A DNA stretch of 64,000 nt from Streptomyces sp. NBC_00376. Lineage in GTDB: Bacteria > Actinomycetota > Actinomycetes > Streptomycetales > Streptomycetaceae. The number at the start of each line of letters is the position of its first letter. Positions within the stretch are counted from its first letter, which is position 1. The stretch spans positions 2,914,001 through 2,978,000 of the forward strand of contig NZ_CP107960.1 in the NCBI RefSeq assembly GCF_036077095.1, written 5' to 3'. Shown here piece by piece: positions 42,778-51,618 of this stretch. Below the pieces are notes generated by a model. It saw only the letters and a program-made list of their open reading frames with translations, was not told where the DNA came from and searched no databases. The translations under genes were made by a program, and so were the position numbers.

Positions 42778-43368
42778 TCAGATCGTGGTCGTGGCCGTGG
42801 GACCCGGCGGCAGGTGGACCGTCATGATCAGGTGGCAGGTCCCGGTGCCGGAGCCGCGGTACGCGTGGGGGGCGTCGCCCTCGAAGGTGGCGGTCTGGCC
42901 GGCTTCGACGGGGTGCTCCTCGCCGTCGACGAGCAGGGTCATCCGGCCGGCGGTGACGCTGATGGTCTCGGTGACTCCGGCCTGGTGGGGGTGGCTGGGG
43001 TACTCCTCGCCGGGCTCCAGTCGCCAGCGCCAGATCTCGACCGGGGCCGGGCCCGAGGTCGTGAGCATGAGCCGGGCCTCGCCGCCCTGCGGCCCGGTCC
43101 ACAGGGGTGCGACGGTTTCGGCGGTCACGACGCGTACGCGACCCTCGGACGGTCCCTGCATCAGGGCGGAGACCGAGATGCCGAGGGTGTCTGCCAGCCG
43201 GACCAGGGTGGCCAGGTTGGGGTTGCCCTGGGCCTTCTCCAGTGCCACCAGGGCCCCCTTGCTGACCTGGGCGCGCCGGCTCAGCTCGTCCAGGGACAGG
43301 CCCGCGCGGGTCCGGGCCGCCCTGACGTTGTACGCGACCGTCCGCAGGGCTGCGGCCGTCTCGGCCAT
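42778..43368 (-). CDS. XRE-family regulator with cupin domain
   Basis: 196 residues from ATG 43368, preceded by GGAGAT. The helix-turn-helix is LRTVAYNVRAARTRAGLSLDELSRRAQVSKGALVALEKAQGNPNLATLVRLADTLGISVSALM. A C-terminal cupin (GEEYPSHPHQAGVTETISVTAGRMTLLVDGEEHPVEAGQTATFEGDAPHAYRGSG) probably binds a small effector or metal. It is divergent from an EamA-type transporter and the two are probably a regulator-target pair. Confidence 0.9.
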   Translation of the reverse strand: MAETAAALRTVAYNVRAARTRAGLSLDELSRRAQVSKGALVALEKAQGNPNLATLVRLADTLGISVSALMQGPSEGRVRVVTAETVAPLWTGPQGGEARLMLTTSGPAPVEIWRWRLEPGEEYPSHPHQAGVTETISVTAGRMTLLVDGEEHPVEAGQTATFEGDAPHAYRGSGTGTCHLIMTVHLPPGPTATTTI

Positions 43369-43401
43369 CTGATCTCCATCCCCGTCACGGATTACTGGAT
43401 T

Positions 43402-43453
43402 GAACCGTGCGGTCATTTGGTTGACACCGACCGGTCGATCCGTTGTACGGTTC
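43402..43453. promoter_or_regulatory. operator-like repeats and promoter between XRE-cupin and EamA genes
   Basis: GAACCGT at 43402-43408 and ACGGTTC at 43447-43453 are inverted copies flanking TTGACA (43421-43426) and TACGGT (43446-43451), a -35/-10 pair (19-base spacing) for the transporter. A GACCGGTC palindrome lies in the spacer. The XRE protein is the natural candidate binder. Confidence 0.5.
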
Positions 43454-43483
43454 GGTCGTTTCAATGATGGTAAGGGATGTGCC

Positions 43484-44320
43484 GTGATCGCTCTGCTCCT
43501 GGCTCTGGGCAGCTCACTCGCATACGGGTGCGCCGACTTCCTCGGCGGTCTCGGTGCCCGCAAGGCCCATGTCCTGCGTACGGTGATGATCGCCGCCCCG
43601 GCCTCGCTCGCGGTCGAGCTGCTGCTGTGGCCGGTGCTCGGGGCCTCGTTCAGCCTCGGTGCCCTGGGCTGGGGTGCCGCGTCGGGGGTCGTCTCCGCCG
43701 CCGCGTTCGCCCTTCTCTACCGCACCCTGGCGATCGGCCCGATGAACGTGCTCTCGCCGGTGACCGCGCTGGTCTCCGCCGCGCTGCCCGTCTGCGTGGG
43801 GCTGTTCCAGGGCGAGCACCTGGGGGCCGCCGGGCTGGTGGGCCTGCCGCTCGCACTGTTCGCGGTGGTGCTGGTCAGCGCCGGGCACGGCGCCGGGGTC
43901 GTGCGCCCGTCCCGTACCGCGCTGCTGCTGGCCCTCGGCGCGGGCGCCGCCATAGCCCTCCAGCTGATCTTCCTGCACCAGGCACCGTCCGACAGCGGTG
44001 TGGCACCGCTGATCATCGGCCGGGCGGTCTCCTCCGCCGTCACCCTGGCCGTCGCCGGGCTGATGTACCGCAAGCTCGGCCCCGAGCGGCCCGCCTACGC
44101 GATGTCGGCCGCCGCGGGCGTCCTGGACTCGATGGCGAACCTGATGTTCCTGCTCGCCGCCCGCAGCGGGGACCTGACCGTCGTCGCCGTGATCACCGCC
44201 CTCTACCCGGCCGGCACGGTCCTGCTCGCCCGCGGCGTGCTCGCCGAACGCATCCACCGCGGCCAGCTCGTCGGCCTGGGCACCGCCGCCGTCGCCGTCG
44301 GCCTCCTCGCCCTGACCTGA
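43484..44320 (+). CDS. EamA/DMT-family transporter
   Basis: 278 residues, almost all membrane: about ten helices, with the internal two-fold repeat of the drug/metabolite transporter superfamily (GWGAASGVVSAAAFALLYRTLAIGPMNVLSPVTALVSAALPV in the first half and SAAAGVLDSMANLMFLLAARSGDLTVVAVITALYPAGTVLLA in the second). GTG 43484 follows TAAGGGATG. It probably exports a small molecule controlled by the divergent XRE-cupin protein. Substrate unknown. Confidence 0.88.
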   Translation: MIALLLALGSSLAYGCADFLGGLGARKAHVLRTVMIAAPASLAVELLLWPVLGASFSLGALGWGAASGVVSAAAFALLYRTLAIGPMNVLSPVTALVSAALPVCVGLFQGEHLGAAGLVGLPLALFAVVLVSAGHGAGVVRPSRTALLLALGAGAAIALQLIFLHQAPSDSGVAPLIIGRAVSSAVTLAVAGLMYRKLGPERPAYAMSAAAGVLDSMANLMFLLAARSGDLTVVAVITALYPAGTVLLARGVLAERIHRGQLVGLGTAAVAVGLLALT

Positions 44321-44374
44321 ACCCACTCACGCACTCGCGCACCCGCCTCGCCCAGGAAACGGAAACACCCGCTC

Positions 44375-45082
44375 ATGACCACCTTCCGCATCGCCCCCGA
44401 CGTCACGGACGCCTTCCCCGACACCCTCATCGCCCTGGTCACCGCCACCGGCCTGCGCGGCCGCGAACCCTGGCCCGACACCGCCGCCGCCCTGGAGGGC
44501 CTGGAGCGGGGGCTCGCCGACGGTGTCTGGCAGCCCGCCGACGAGACCGACCCGCGCATCGAGGCGTGGCACACCGCCTACCGCTCCTTCGGCACCAACC
44601 CGCGCCGCGTCCGGCCCAGCGTCGACGCGCTCGGCCGCCGCTTCACGAAGCGCGGGACTCTGCCGCGTATCAACCCCGCCGTCGACTCGTACAACGCCGT
44701 CTCCGTCCGTCACGGTCTGCCCGCCGGCGCATTCGACCTGGACCACGTCACCGGCGACGTCGACATCCGGTACGCGGACGGCAGCGAGGAGTTCACCCCG
44801 CTCGGCGAGCCCGACGCCGTCGAGAACCCCAAGCCCGGCGAGATCGTCTACGCGGACGCCGGCGGCGTCCTGACCCGGCACTGGAACCACCGCGACGCCC
44901 ACCGCACCCGTGTCACCGAGGACTCCGACCGCGTCGTCCTCGTACTCGAAACCCTCCGCGCCACCCACGACGGCGACCTCGTCGGGGTCGCGGCGGAGGA
45001 GCTGAGGAACCTGCTCGCACCGCACTGCGAACAGACCGCCGTGCAGTACCTCGGGCCGGCGGACCCCAAGGTCACCGTCTGA
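44375..45082 (+). CDS. B3/B4 (tRNA-binding-like) domain protein
   Basis: 235 residues. The fold is that of the B3/B4 domain found in phenylalanyl-tRNA synthetase beta: WHTAYRSFGTNPRRVRPSVDALGRRF, LPRINPAVDSYNAVSVRHGLPAGAFDLD, and a C-terminal DAHRTRVTEDSDRVVLVLE. Stand-alone proteins of this type may act as aminoacyl-tRNA editing or scavenging factors, which is an inference. ATG 44375, 54 bases after the transporter gene and possibly in its operon. It overlaps the convergent regulator gene by 11 bases. Confidence 0.82.
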   Translation: MTTFRIAPDVTDAFPDTLIALVTATGLRGREPWPDTAAALEGLERGLADGVWQPADETDPRIEAWHTAYRSFGTNPRRVRPSVDALGRRFTKRGTLPRINPAVDSYNAVSVRHGLPAGAFDLDHVTGDVDIRYADGSEEFTPLGEPDAVENPKPGEIVYADAGGVLTRHWNHRDAHRTRVTEDSDRVVLVLETLRATHDGDLVGVAAEELRNLLAPHCEQTAVQYLGPADPKVTV

Positions 45083-45767
45083 GACCGTCGTGCCTTCGGG
45101 CGTCGACCAGACCGGTCTCGTAGGCGACGATGACGAGTTGGGCGCGGTCGCGCGCCCGGAGCTTGGCGAGCAGCCGGCCGATGTGCGTCTTGACCGTGGC
45201 CGGGCTCAGCCGGAGGTGCTGCGCGATCTCCGTGTTGGACAGGCCGCGCGCGATCAGGCCGAGCACCTCCAGCTCCCGGTCCGTGACCCCGTCCAGCGAA
45301 CGGGACGGTGGCCGTCCCGGCTCCGGGCGGCGGGCGAATTCCGCGATCAGACGGCTCGTGACCGAGGGCGCGAGCAGCGACTCCCCCGCGGCGACGACTC
45401 CGATGGCGGTGAGGACCTCCGCCGGCGGGGTGTCCTTCAGGAGGAAGCCGGTGGCTCCGGCGCGCAGTGCGGCATAGACGTACTCGTCCAGGTCGAAGGT
45501 GGTCAGGACCAGGACGCGGACCCGGGACGTGGCGGGGTCCGAGCAGATGCGCCGGGTGGCCTCGATGCCGTCGAGTTCCGGCATGCGTATGTCCATCAGC
45601 ACCACGTCCGGCCGTGCGCGCCGGGCCAGCTCGACGGCCTCCGTGCCGGTCGCCGCCTCGCCCACCGCGGTCATGCCGGGCGTGTGATCGACCAGTACGC
45701 GGAAACTGCCGCGCACCATGGCCTGGTCGTCCGCGACCAGCACCCGGACCGGTGCTCCGTCGGTCAT
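45072..45767 (-). CDS. NarL/LuxR-family response regulator
   Basis: 231 residues. Receiver: VRVLVADDQAMVRGSFR with phosphoacceptor Asp59 in VVLMDIRMPELDG, Thr/Lys in LVLTTF and GFLLKDT. The output domain is a LuxR helix-turn-helix (LDGVTDRELEVLGLIARGLSNTEIAQHLRLSPATVKTHIGRLLAKLRARDRAQLV). It overlaps the histidine kinase gene by ATGA. Signal unknown. Confidence 0.94.
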   Translation of the reverse strand: MTDGAPVRVLVADDQAMVRGSFRVLVDHTPGMTAVGEAATGTEAVELARRARPDVVLMDIRMPELDGIEATRRICSDPATSRVRVLVLTTFDLDEYVYAALRAGATGFLLKDTPPAEVLTAIGVVAAGESLLAPSVTSRLIAEFARRPEPGRPPSRSLDGVTDRELEVLGLIARGLSNTEIAQHLRLSPATVKTHIGRLLAKLRARDRAQLVIVAYETGLVDARRHDGLRR

Positions 45768-47017
45768 GTGTTCCGCTCCCCGCCGACCGGCAGCCGGACG
45801 GACACCGCGAAACCGCCCTCCGGGCGCGGACCCGCAGCGAAGCTGCCTTGGTACATCATGGCCCGCTCCCGCATCCCCAGCAGTCCGTGCCCGCCGGGAA
45901 GTTCATGTCCGGTCCGCCGGCGGCCCGCCGGTGGGCCGTCGTCCACGACGTCGATACGGATCTCGCGCGGGTCCGCCGCGACCGTGACCCGGCACCGGGT
46001 CGGGGACGCGTGCCGTACGACATTGGTGACGGCCTCCTGGACGATCCGGTGGGCGGTCACCCGCATCCCCTCGGCCAGTCCCTCCGTGCCGTGGACCGCG
46101 AACCGGATGTCCGTGCCCGCCCGCCCGGCCTCGACACCCAGCGCGTCCAGGCGGCCGAGGTCCGGGACCGGGCCGAGCGGGGCGTCCGGGCCGAGGGGAG
46201 CGTCCGGGGCGAGCTGCGTGCCCGCGCCGGGGGGCGTGCCCTGGCCGCGCAGTACGCCGAGGGTGCGCCGCATCTCGCCCAGGGCGGACCGGCTCGTCTC
46301 CTCGATGATCTTCAGCGCGGCCCTCGCCTCCTGCGGATCGGCGTCCGCGACATGTCCGGCGACGCCCGCCTTGACGGCGATGAGGCTGAGGTTGTGCGAG
46401 ACGATGTCGTGCAACTCCCGGGCGATCCTGAGGCGTTCCTCCGCCACCGCACGCTCCGCGCGACGCCGCTCCTCCCGTACGGCGTCGGCCCGGCGCCCGC
46501 GCACCGTGCGGCCCGCACCCCAGGAACCACCGATCACCAGCACCACCAGCCCGGCCACTCCCACGGCCCCCAACGGGTCCTCGGCCGGGGTGACCACGGC
46601 CTCGCCGAGGTAGACGGCGCCGCCCGCCACCGTCAGTGCAACGGCCAGCGCGGGTACGGAGCGGCGGGCCGGTTCGGCGAGGCCGACCAGGTAGGCCCCG
46701 AAGCCGGCCGCCGCGTACGGCTCGCGCACGATGTCCAGGAGCGAGGCGGCAGCCAGCGCGGCGAGGACGACCGCCAGCACCAGGAGCGGTCGGCGCCTGC
46801 GCACGGCGATGGGCAGACCCACCGCGGCGGCGACCAGGTACCCGGTCCAGAGCGGCCCGGTGTAGTGCGCCTGGCCGTCGCCGGAACCCATCCGGACGAA
46901 TCCGATGTAGACGGCGGTCAGGGACAACGCCGCGACGAGGTCGAGGAGTTGGAGCCTCGGACGGCGGCGGTCGACCGTGGGGATCATGGTCCGACGGTAT
47001 CCGTACGGGCGGCGCAT
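45764..47017 (-). CDS. NarL-type sensor histidine kinase
   Basis: 417 residues with about five to six N-terminal membrane helices, then a HisKA_3 domain (RLRIARELHDIVSHNLSLIAVKAGVAG, phospho-His in ELHD) and an ATPase domain (AHRIVQEAVTNVVRHA, DVVDDGPPAG, GGHGLLGMRERA). It pairs with the downstream LuxR regulator. ATG 47017 directly follows the stop of the upstream gene (TGAATG); ATG 46987 is an alternative. All three genes look like one unit. Confidence 0.93.
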   Translation of the reverse strand: MRRPYGYRRTMIPTVDRRRPRLQLLDLVAALSLTAVYIGFVRMGSGDGQAHYTGPLWTGYLVAAAVGLPIAVRRRRPLLVLAVVLAALAAASLLDIVREPYAAAGFGAYLVGLAEPARRSVPALAVALTVAGGAVYLGEAVVTPAEDPLGAVGVAGLVVLVIGGSWGAGRTVRGRRADAVREERRRAERAVAEERLRIARELHDIVSHNLSLIAVKAGVAGHVADADPQEARAALKIIEETSRSALGEMRRTLGVLRGQGTPPGAGTQLAPDAPLGPDAPLGPVPDLGRLDALGVEAGRAGTDIRFAVHGTEGLAEGMRVTAHRIVQEAVTNVVRHASPTRCRVTVAADPREIRIDVVDDGPPAGRRRTGHELPGGHGLLGMRERAMMYQGSFAAGPRPEGGFAVSVRLPVGGERNT

Positions 47018-47806
47018 TCAGCCGGCCTGTCCGATCAGCACCATGAACGCGATCGCCACCGCGGTCAGCGCGGCCCACCGCAGCGCCGCCGCCCGGCCGG
47101 GTCGCGGCTCCTCGCGCAGCAGGCCGACGCCGGACGGCACCAGTGCGATGCACAGCCCGGCCAGGGCCACCAGTGACATCGGTGTGGTGCCCTTGAGAAC
47201 GCCCAAGGGCAGCGCCGCCGTCAGGCCGAGGGCGACGGCCCTCACCGGCCCGAGCACCCGGGTGCGCCAGGCCCCGAGCGCGAGGACGATCCAGCCCGCG
47301 AGCACGGCGAGATTGAGCGCGGCGAAGACGTGGAAGGCGCCGTAGCCGGCGGTCACGGCCTCGGTGGCGGCCGCGGCGCCGCGCGATCGCACCAGTTGGA
47401 GGGCCAGGTGGTCCACTCCCGCGTGGAAGGCGCGGGCGAACAGCCCGAAGACGACCAGGACTCCGCCCCACAGCCCCCATCCCGGGCTGCGGGCGCCGAT
47501 CCGGGCGGCGAGCACGGCCACGGCGGGCCAGAGCAGCACGCCCCCGGCGGCGAACAGGCCGTACGCCGTGGCCATCAGCGTGGAGTTCCGTTCGTACGCG
47601 GCGAGTTGGTCCGGGTAGAAGAAGTGGAAGCGGACGCGCAGCAGCGCCCCGGCCAGCATCAGGACCGGGCCCAGCACCATGGCGGTGCCGCCTGCCCAGC
47701 GTCCGGTGAATCCGGCTGTGCCCATCCGCTCCACCGGCAGCGCGACGCGCAGCCGGGCACCGATGGCGGTCGCCGGTGTGCCCGTGGGGGCAGTTCGGTT
47801 CGTCAT
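47018..47806 (-). CDS. integral membrane protein co-transcribed with a two-component system
   Basis: 262 residues from ATG 47806; an earlier ATG at 47842 is less likely. It has about seven hydrophobic segments (AMVLGPVLMLAGALLRV through ALTAVAIAFMVLIGQAG) and no recognised motif. It lies immediately upstream of the histidine kinase gene with TGAATG junction, so it may be an accessory sensor or a target. I cannot name its family. Confidence 0.6.
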   Translation of the reverse strand: MTNRTAPTGTPATAIGARLRVALPVERMGTAGFTGRWAGGTAMVLGPVLMLAGALLRVRFHFFYPDQLAAYERNSTLMATAYGLFAAGGVLLWPAVAVLAARIGARSPGWGLWGGVLVVFGLFARAFHAGVDHLALQLVRSRGAAAATEAVTAGYGAFHVFAALNLAVLAGWIVLALGAWRTRVLGPVRAVALGLTAALPLGVLKGTTPMSLVALAGLCIALVPSGVGLLREEPRPGRAAALRWAALTAVAIAFMVLIGQAG

Positions 47807-48108
47807 GCCCCGACGATGCCGCCCCTCCCCCGGCCGGGGCATCGGACCACGGCCGGGACCTCGGGGTCGGACCTGGGTATGACCCGCGTCCGCCGCGCGG
47901 TCACAGAACCCTCCGGGCCGGTTGTTAGATGTGGGATGCAGCCGTGTCGCCGAGGCGATTTCGAGCCATCCACAGGGACCATATGAAGTCGGCCGATACC
48001 TGTCCCCCTTGAGTTACCCCCAGTACAACGGTGAGTTTTCGGGACGGGATCGGTCGGTATGGGCGTACCTGCGCAGGCGACGGGGCTGCGTAATGAGGGG
48101 AGACAGCG
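47807..48108. other. divergent promoter region before the VOC gene
   Basis: 302 bases with no supported gene. It separates a minus-strand three-gene unit from the VOC gene. A GGGGAGACAGCG ribosome-binding stretch ends it. I see no convincing palindrome. Confidence 0.4.
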
Positions 48109-48588
48109 ATGACCACCGAGGGCTTCACCACATGTCTGTGGTTCGACGGACAGGCCGAGGAGGCGGCGGAGTACTACGTCTCGGTCTTCAAGAACTCCCG
48201 CCTCGGGGCGATCGGCCGCTACAACGAGGCGGGGCCGGGGCCCGCCGGATCGGTGATGACGGTCGAGTTCGAGCTCAACGGCCAGAAGTTCGTGGGGGTG
48301 AACGGCGGCCCGGAGTTCACGTTCGGCGAGGCCATCTCGTTCCAGATCCGCTGCGCGGACCAGGCCGAGGTGGACTACTACTGGGGCACTCTCACGGACG
48401 GGGGCGAGGAGGGGCCCTGCGGCTGGCTGAAGGACAGGTACGGACTCTCCTGGCAGGTCGTGCCGGAGGTGCTGCCGGGGATGGTCACCGATCCGGACGG
48501 GGCGAAGGCCGCCAGGACCACCAGGGCGATGATGACCATGAAGAAGCTGGACATCGCCGCGCTGCGGAAGGCCCACGACGAGGGCTGA
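48109..48588 (+). CDS. VOC-superfamily protein (PhnB-like)
   Basis: 159 residues beginning TTCLWFDGQAEEAAEYYVSVFKNSRLG, with EFELNGQKFVGVNGGPEFTFGEAISF and the long DRYGLSWQVVPEVL end: the PhnB/3-demethylubiquinone-like branch of the vicinal oxygen chelate fold. Many are annotated as VOC family proteins of unknown function; some bind metals. ATG 48109 follows GGGGAGA. A 23-bp terminator follows. Confidence 0.88.
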   Translation: MTTEGFTTCLWFDGQAEEAAEYYVSVFKNSRLGAIGRYNEAGPGPAGSVMTVEFELNGQKFVGVNGGPEFTFGEAISFQIRCADQAEVDYYWGTLTDGGEEGPCGWLKDRYGLSWQVVPEVLPGMVTDPDGAKAARTTRAMMTMKKLDIAALRKAHDEG

Positions 48589-48603
48589 GACGCGCCGAGG
48601 ACC

Positions 48604-48664
48604 GGGAAGCGGCGATGCCGGGCAGGGGATCCGTCGGATCGCCTGCCCGGCATCGCCGCTTCCC
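48604..48664. terminator. long hairpin between VOC and MFS genes
   Basis: Perfect 23-bp stem (48604-48626 with 48642-48664) and a 15-base loop, between two convergent genes. Probably bidirectional. Confidence 0.9.
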
Positions 48665-48669
48665 CGCTC

Positions 48670-50151
48670 TCACCGCCGCACGTCGCTCCCCGTCCGCCGC
48701 GGCCCGAGGAAGGCGCCCGCGAGCAGCGCCCCGGCAAGCACCAGCGCCGAGTTGACCAGGATCGCGACCGAGACCCCCGAGAGAACGCCCTCGGGGCCGG
48801 TGTCGCCGAGTGCGGACATCCGGGCGGTGGCGACCGCGCTCATGACCGGGATGCCCATGGTGATGCCGACCTGCTGGGTCATGGTGGCGAGGCCGGTGGC
48901 CAGGCCCTGTTCCTCGTCGGGGAGACCGGAGGTCGCGGTGACCATGAAGCCGACGATCACCAGCATGTTGCCGATGCCGCCGACGAAGGTGGCCACCAGC
49001 AGAAGCGTGATCCAGCCCCCCGACGTCCCGAGCGCCACCAGGGCGAGGGTGGCGACGGCCTGGACGGCTCCGCCGGTGACGATGGTCCTGCGGTTCCCGA
49101 ACCGGCCGACGGCGCGGCCGCCGAGGGTGCCGCCGATCACGGTGCCGATGCCCAGGACGCCGAAGGCGAGACCGGTGGCGAGCGGTGAGTACCCGAGGAC
49201 CTCCTGGAGGTAGAGGGTGAGCAGGAAGACCAGCGAGGTCTCGGTGACGAAGGCGATGAGACCGGCGGTGTTGCCCCAGATGACGCTGCGCCGCTTCAGG
49301 ATGTGTACGGGGACCAGCGGTGCCGCGGCCTTCTTCTCGACGGCACGGAAGGCGACGAGGAGCGCGAGCCCGGCGAGGAGTGCGGCCAGGGTGGTGGGCC
49401 GGGTCCAGCCGGACTCGCCGGCCTGCGTCAGCCCGTAGACGAGCAGGAGCAGACCGCCGGTGACGGTCACGGCGCCGGGGACGTCGAGCCGGGGGCGCGC
49501 GGCGGGCCGGGAGTCGGTGATGACGGCCGGGGCGAGGGCGACCACCAGGGCGGCCACCGGCACGTTGATGAAGAACGCCCAGCGCCAGGAGAGCAGATCG
49601 GTGAGCAGGCCGCCGAGGACGGCCCCGGCGGTGAATCCGGCGGACATCAGCGCCCCGTTGAGCCCCAGGGCACGTTCGCGCAGCGGGCCCTCCTTGAAGG
49701 CGGTGGTCAGCAGCGCGAGCCCGGCCGGGGTGACGGCCGCCGTGGCGAGCCCCTGCAACACCCTTGCCACGAGCAGCACTTCGGGCGAGGTGGCGAGTCC
49801 GCCGAGGGCGGAGGAGAGACCGAGGACGACCATGCCGGCGAGGAACAGCCGCTTGCGGCCGACGAGGTCGGCGACACGGCCGAACAGCAGTGTGAAGCCT
49901 GCGGCGGCGAGCGCGAACGCGGTGGCGATCCACTGGAGACGGGAGAGGGGGAAGCCGAGCCCCTCGCCGACGACCGGCAGTGCCACGTTCAGGATCGAGA
50001 AGTCCACGGCGATCATGAACTGGGCGCCGAGGAGGAGTACGAGGACGAGCTTCTGTCGTCCGGTCATACGGGTTCTCGACGAGGCGGCGGAAGGGGTGAG
50101 GGGAGGCACGGCGGCGGTCGCGCCGGACGGGACCTGGCTGGGTGCGGACAT
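48670..50151 (-). CDS. MFS transporter, DHA2 (EmrB/QacA) family drug exporter
   Basis: 493 residues with about 14 membrane helices. Family motifs: AVDFSILNVALPVVGEGLGF (motif D1), RVADLVGRKRLFLAGM (motif A) and GRVLQGLATAAVTPAGLALL-type helix 5. Proton-driven multidrug export is the usual role. The gene is divergent from a TetR-family gene, and an inverted repeat before it matches one at the tetR start, which indicates TetR control. Confidence 0.9.
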   Translation of the reverse strand: MSAPSQVPSGATAAVPPLTPSAASSRTRMTGRQKLVLVLLLGAQFMIAVDFSILNVALPVVGEGLGFPLSRLQWIATAFALAAAGFTLLFGRVADLVGRKRLFLAGMVVLGLSSALGGLATSPEVLLVARVLQGLATAAVTPAGLALLTTAFKEGPLRERALGLNGALMSAGFTAGAVLGGLLTDLLSWRWAFFINVPVAALVVALAPAVITDSRPAARPRLDVPGAVTVTGGLLLLVYGLTQAGESGWTRPTTLAALLAGLALLVAFRAVEKKAAAPLVPVHILKRRSVIWGNTAGLIAFVTETSLVFLLTLYLQEVLGYSPLATGLAFGVLGIGTVIGGTLGGRAVGRFGNRRTIVTGGAVQAVATLALVALGTSGGWITLLLVATFVGGIGNMLVIVGFMVTATSGLPDEEQGLATGLATMTQQVGITMGIPVMSAVATARMSALGDTGPEGVLSGVSVAILVNSALVLAGALLAGAFLGPRRTGSDVRR

Positions 50152-50191
50152 GATGGGACTCCTCGACGGAGCGGAGACGGGGACGGAGGTT

Positions 50192-50270
50192 TTAACGGGA
50201 CCAGAGTTCCGTTAAGATGGAAGTCACCGTAGCAGAGGAAGAGTTATTAATGGAACTGGAGACCCGTTAT
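50192..50270. promoter_or_regulatory. two TTAACGG-type operators between MFS and tetR-like genes
   Basis: TTAACGGGAC-caga-GTTCCGTTAA (50192-50215) is a near-perfect palindrome placed for the MFS promoter. A weaker copy with identical spacing, TTAATGGAAC-tgga-GACCCGTTAT (50247-50270), covers the regulator's start codon. The two copies share arms, so the TetR-family protein probably represses both genes. Confidence 0.65.
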
Positions 50271-50880
50271 GGCTTCTGAGGGTGTGGAGCCCGGCAGCGT
50301 CCGGCCCGGTGGCCGTACCGCCCGGGTCCGGGAATCGGTCCTGCGGGCGGCGGGCGACGCCCTGGCCGAGCACGGCTTCGACCGGCTGGATCTCGCCGAT
50401 GTCGCGCGCCGCGCGGAGGTCGGAAAGACGACCGTCTACCGGCGCTGGTCCACTCCCACCGGCCTGATCGCGGACCTGCTCGACGACATGGCCGAGCAGT
50501 CCTCGCCCCGCACGGCCACGGGTTCGCTGGCCGAGGACCTCAGGGCCAACGCCCGGCTGGTGGCCACGACCCTCGCCGACCCGCGGCAGGGGGCGCTCTT
50601 CAGGTCCGTGATCGCCGCCGCCACCTGCGACCCGCGCACCGCCGAGGCGCTGCACCGGTTCTACGCGATCCGGATCAAGGAGTGGTCCGGCTGTGTCACC
50701 GAGGCCGTGGAGCGCGGGGAGCTGCCCGCGGGCACGGACGCGGACGAGGTGATCCGCGCCGTGTCGGCGCCGCTCTACTACCGGCTGCTGGCCAGCGGCG
50801 ACCCGCTCGACGAGGCGGCGGCGGACCGGGCCGCCGGGGCGGCCGAGGCGGCGGCCCGGGCGGGCGCGTACGTGAGCTGA
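50269..50880 (+). CDS. TetR-family transcriptional regulator
   Basis: 203 residues. The N-terminal DNA-binding helix-turn-helix is VRESVLRAAGDALAEHGFDRLDLADVARRAEVGKTTVYRRWSTPTGLIADLL. The C-terminal ligand domain is helical and has a TetR_C (AcrR-like) sequence with FYAIRIKEWSGCVTEAVERGELP. It sits opposite the MFS exporter gene; ligand-induced derepression of that exporter is the likely role. Confidence 0.93.
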   Translation: MASEGVEPGSVRPGGRTARVRESVLRAAGDALAEHGFDRLDLADVARRAEVGKTTVYRRWSTPTGLIADLLDDMAEQSSPRTATGSLAEDLRANARLVATTLADPRQGALFRSVIAAATCDPRTAEALHRFYAIRIKEWSGCVTEAVERGELPAGTDADEVIRAVSAPLYYRLLASGDPLDEAAADRAAGAAEAAARAGAYVS

Positions 50881-50921
50881 GGACCGGTGCCACCCGTCCC
50901 CGTGGCGGCGATTCGCGCCCG

Positions 50922-51545
50922 TCAGCCCGCCGGACTGGCGCGCAGCCGCACCGCCCACGGGTGCCCCGCGTCCTGGGCCAGGGAGATGGCCCCGGTCAGC
51001 CAGACGCGCTGGTCCGCGTCGAGGACCGGCAGCGCCATCGCGAAGTCCTGCTCGTCCTTGGGGCGCGGGGACCCTGCCTTGTACAGGAGCTGCACCTCGG
51101 GGCGGAGATACGGGACGCCGCCCTCGGAGACCCGGCCGAGCCGGCCGACCGGCAGCCGGATGCGGGGGTCGCGGCGGAACAGCCAGTCGGCGCCCTCCGT
51201 GTCGTCGAGCATGAGCTGGATGCGCCAGGGCTCGTCGGGCCCCGGGCGGCACCAGATGTCATGCACGTGCGGCGGCAGGATCTCGCCGGGCAGCCAGGGG
51301 CGCAGGGTGCCGGGCGGGTCCGCGGCCCACCACTCCCAGCCCGCCAGGAGCCGCTGGGCGGCGACCTGGTCGCGGCGGAGCAGCAGTACGTCGATGTCGG
51401 CGTGGTCCCGGAAGGCATGGCCCACGGCGAATTCGACCGCGTATCCCCCGGCGATCCACCAGGGGACACGCAACGGTGCGAAGAGGCGTGCGGCCTCGTC
51501 CGGCGGGGGCGGATCCCAAGGGCCCCACGGGGTCTCCGTACGCAT
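50922..51545 (-). CDS. nucleotidyltransferase-like protein (aminoglycoside ANT-type)
   Basis: 207 residues. PWWIAGGYAVEFAVGHAFRDHADIDVLLLRRDQ has the G-G...D-x-D nucleotidyltransferase core. Later segments WRIQLMLDD and RLPVGRLGRVSEGGVPYLRPEVQLLYKAG fit the family of small ANT(2'')/LinB-like proteins. Activity and substrate are not predictable. ATG 51545. Confidence 0.78.
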   Translation of the reverse strand: MRTETPWGPWDPPPPDEAARLFAPLRVPWWIAGGYAVEFAVGHAFRDHADIDVLLLRRDQVAAQRLLAGWEWWAADPPGTLRPWLPGEILPPHVHDIWCRPGPDEPWRIQLMLDDTEGADWLFRRDPRIRLPVGRLGRVSEGGVPYLRPEVQLLYKAGSPRPKDEQDFAMALPVLDADQRVWLTGAISLAQDAGHPWAVRLRASPAG

Positions 51546-51618
51546 GGCCGCAGGCCTCTTCCCCTCTCCGGCGCCGCCCGACGCGGGGTCGGCCGGTCCG
51601 GCTTCGTCCGACGCCGGG

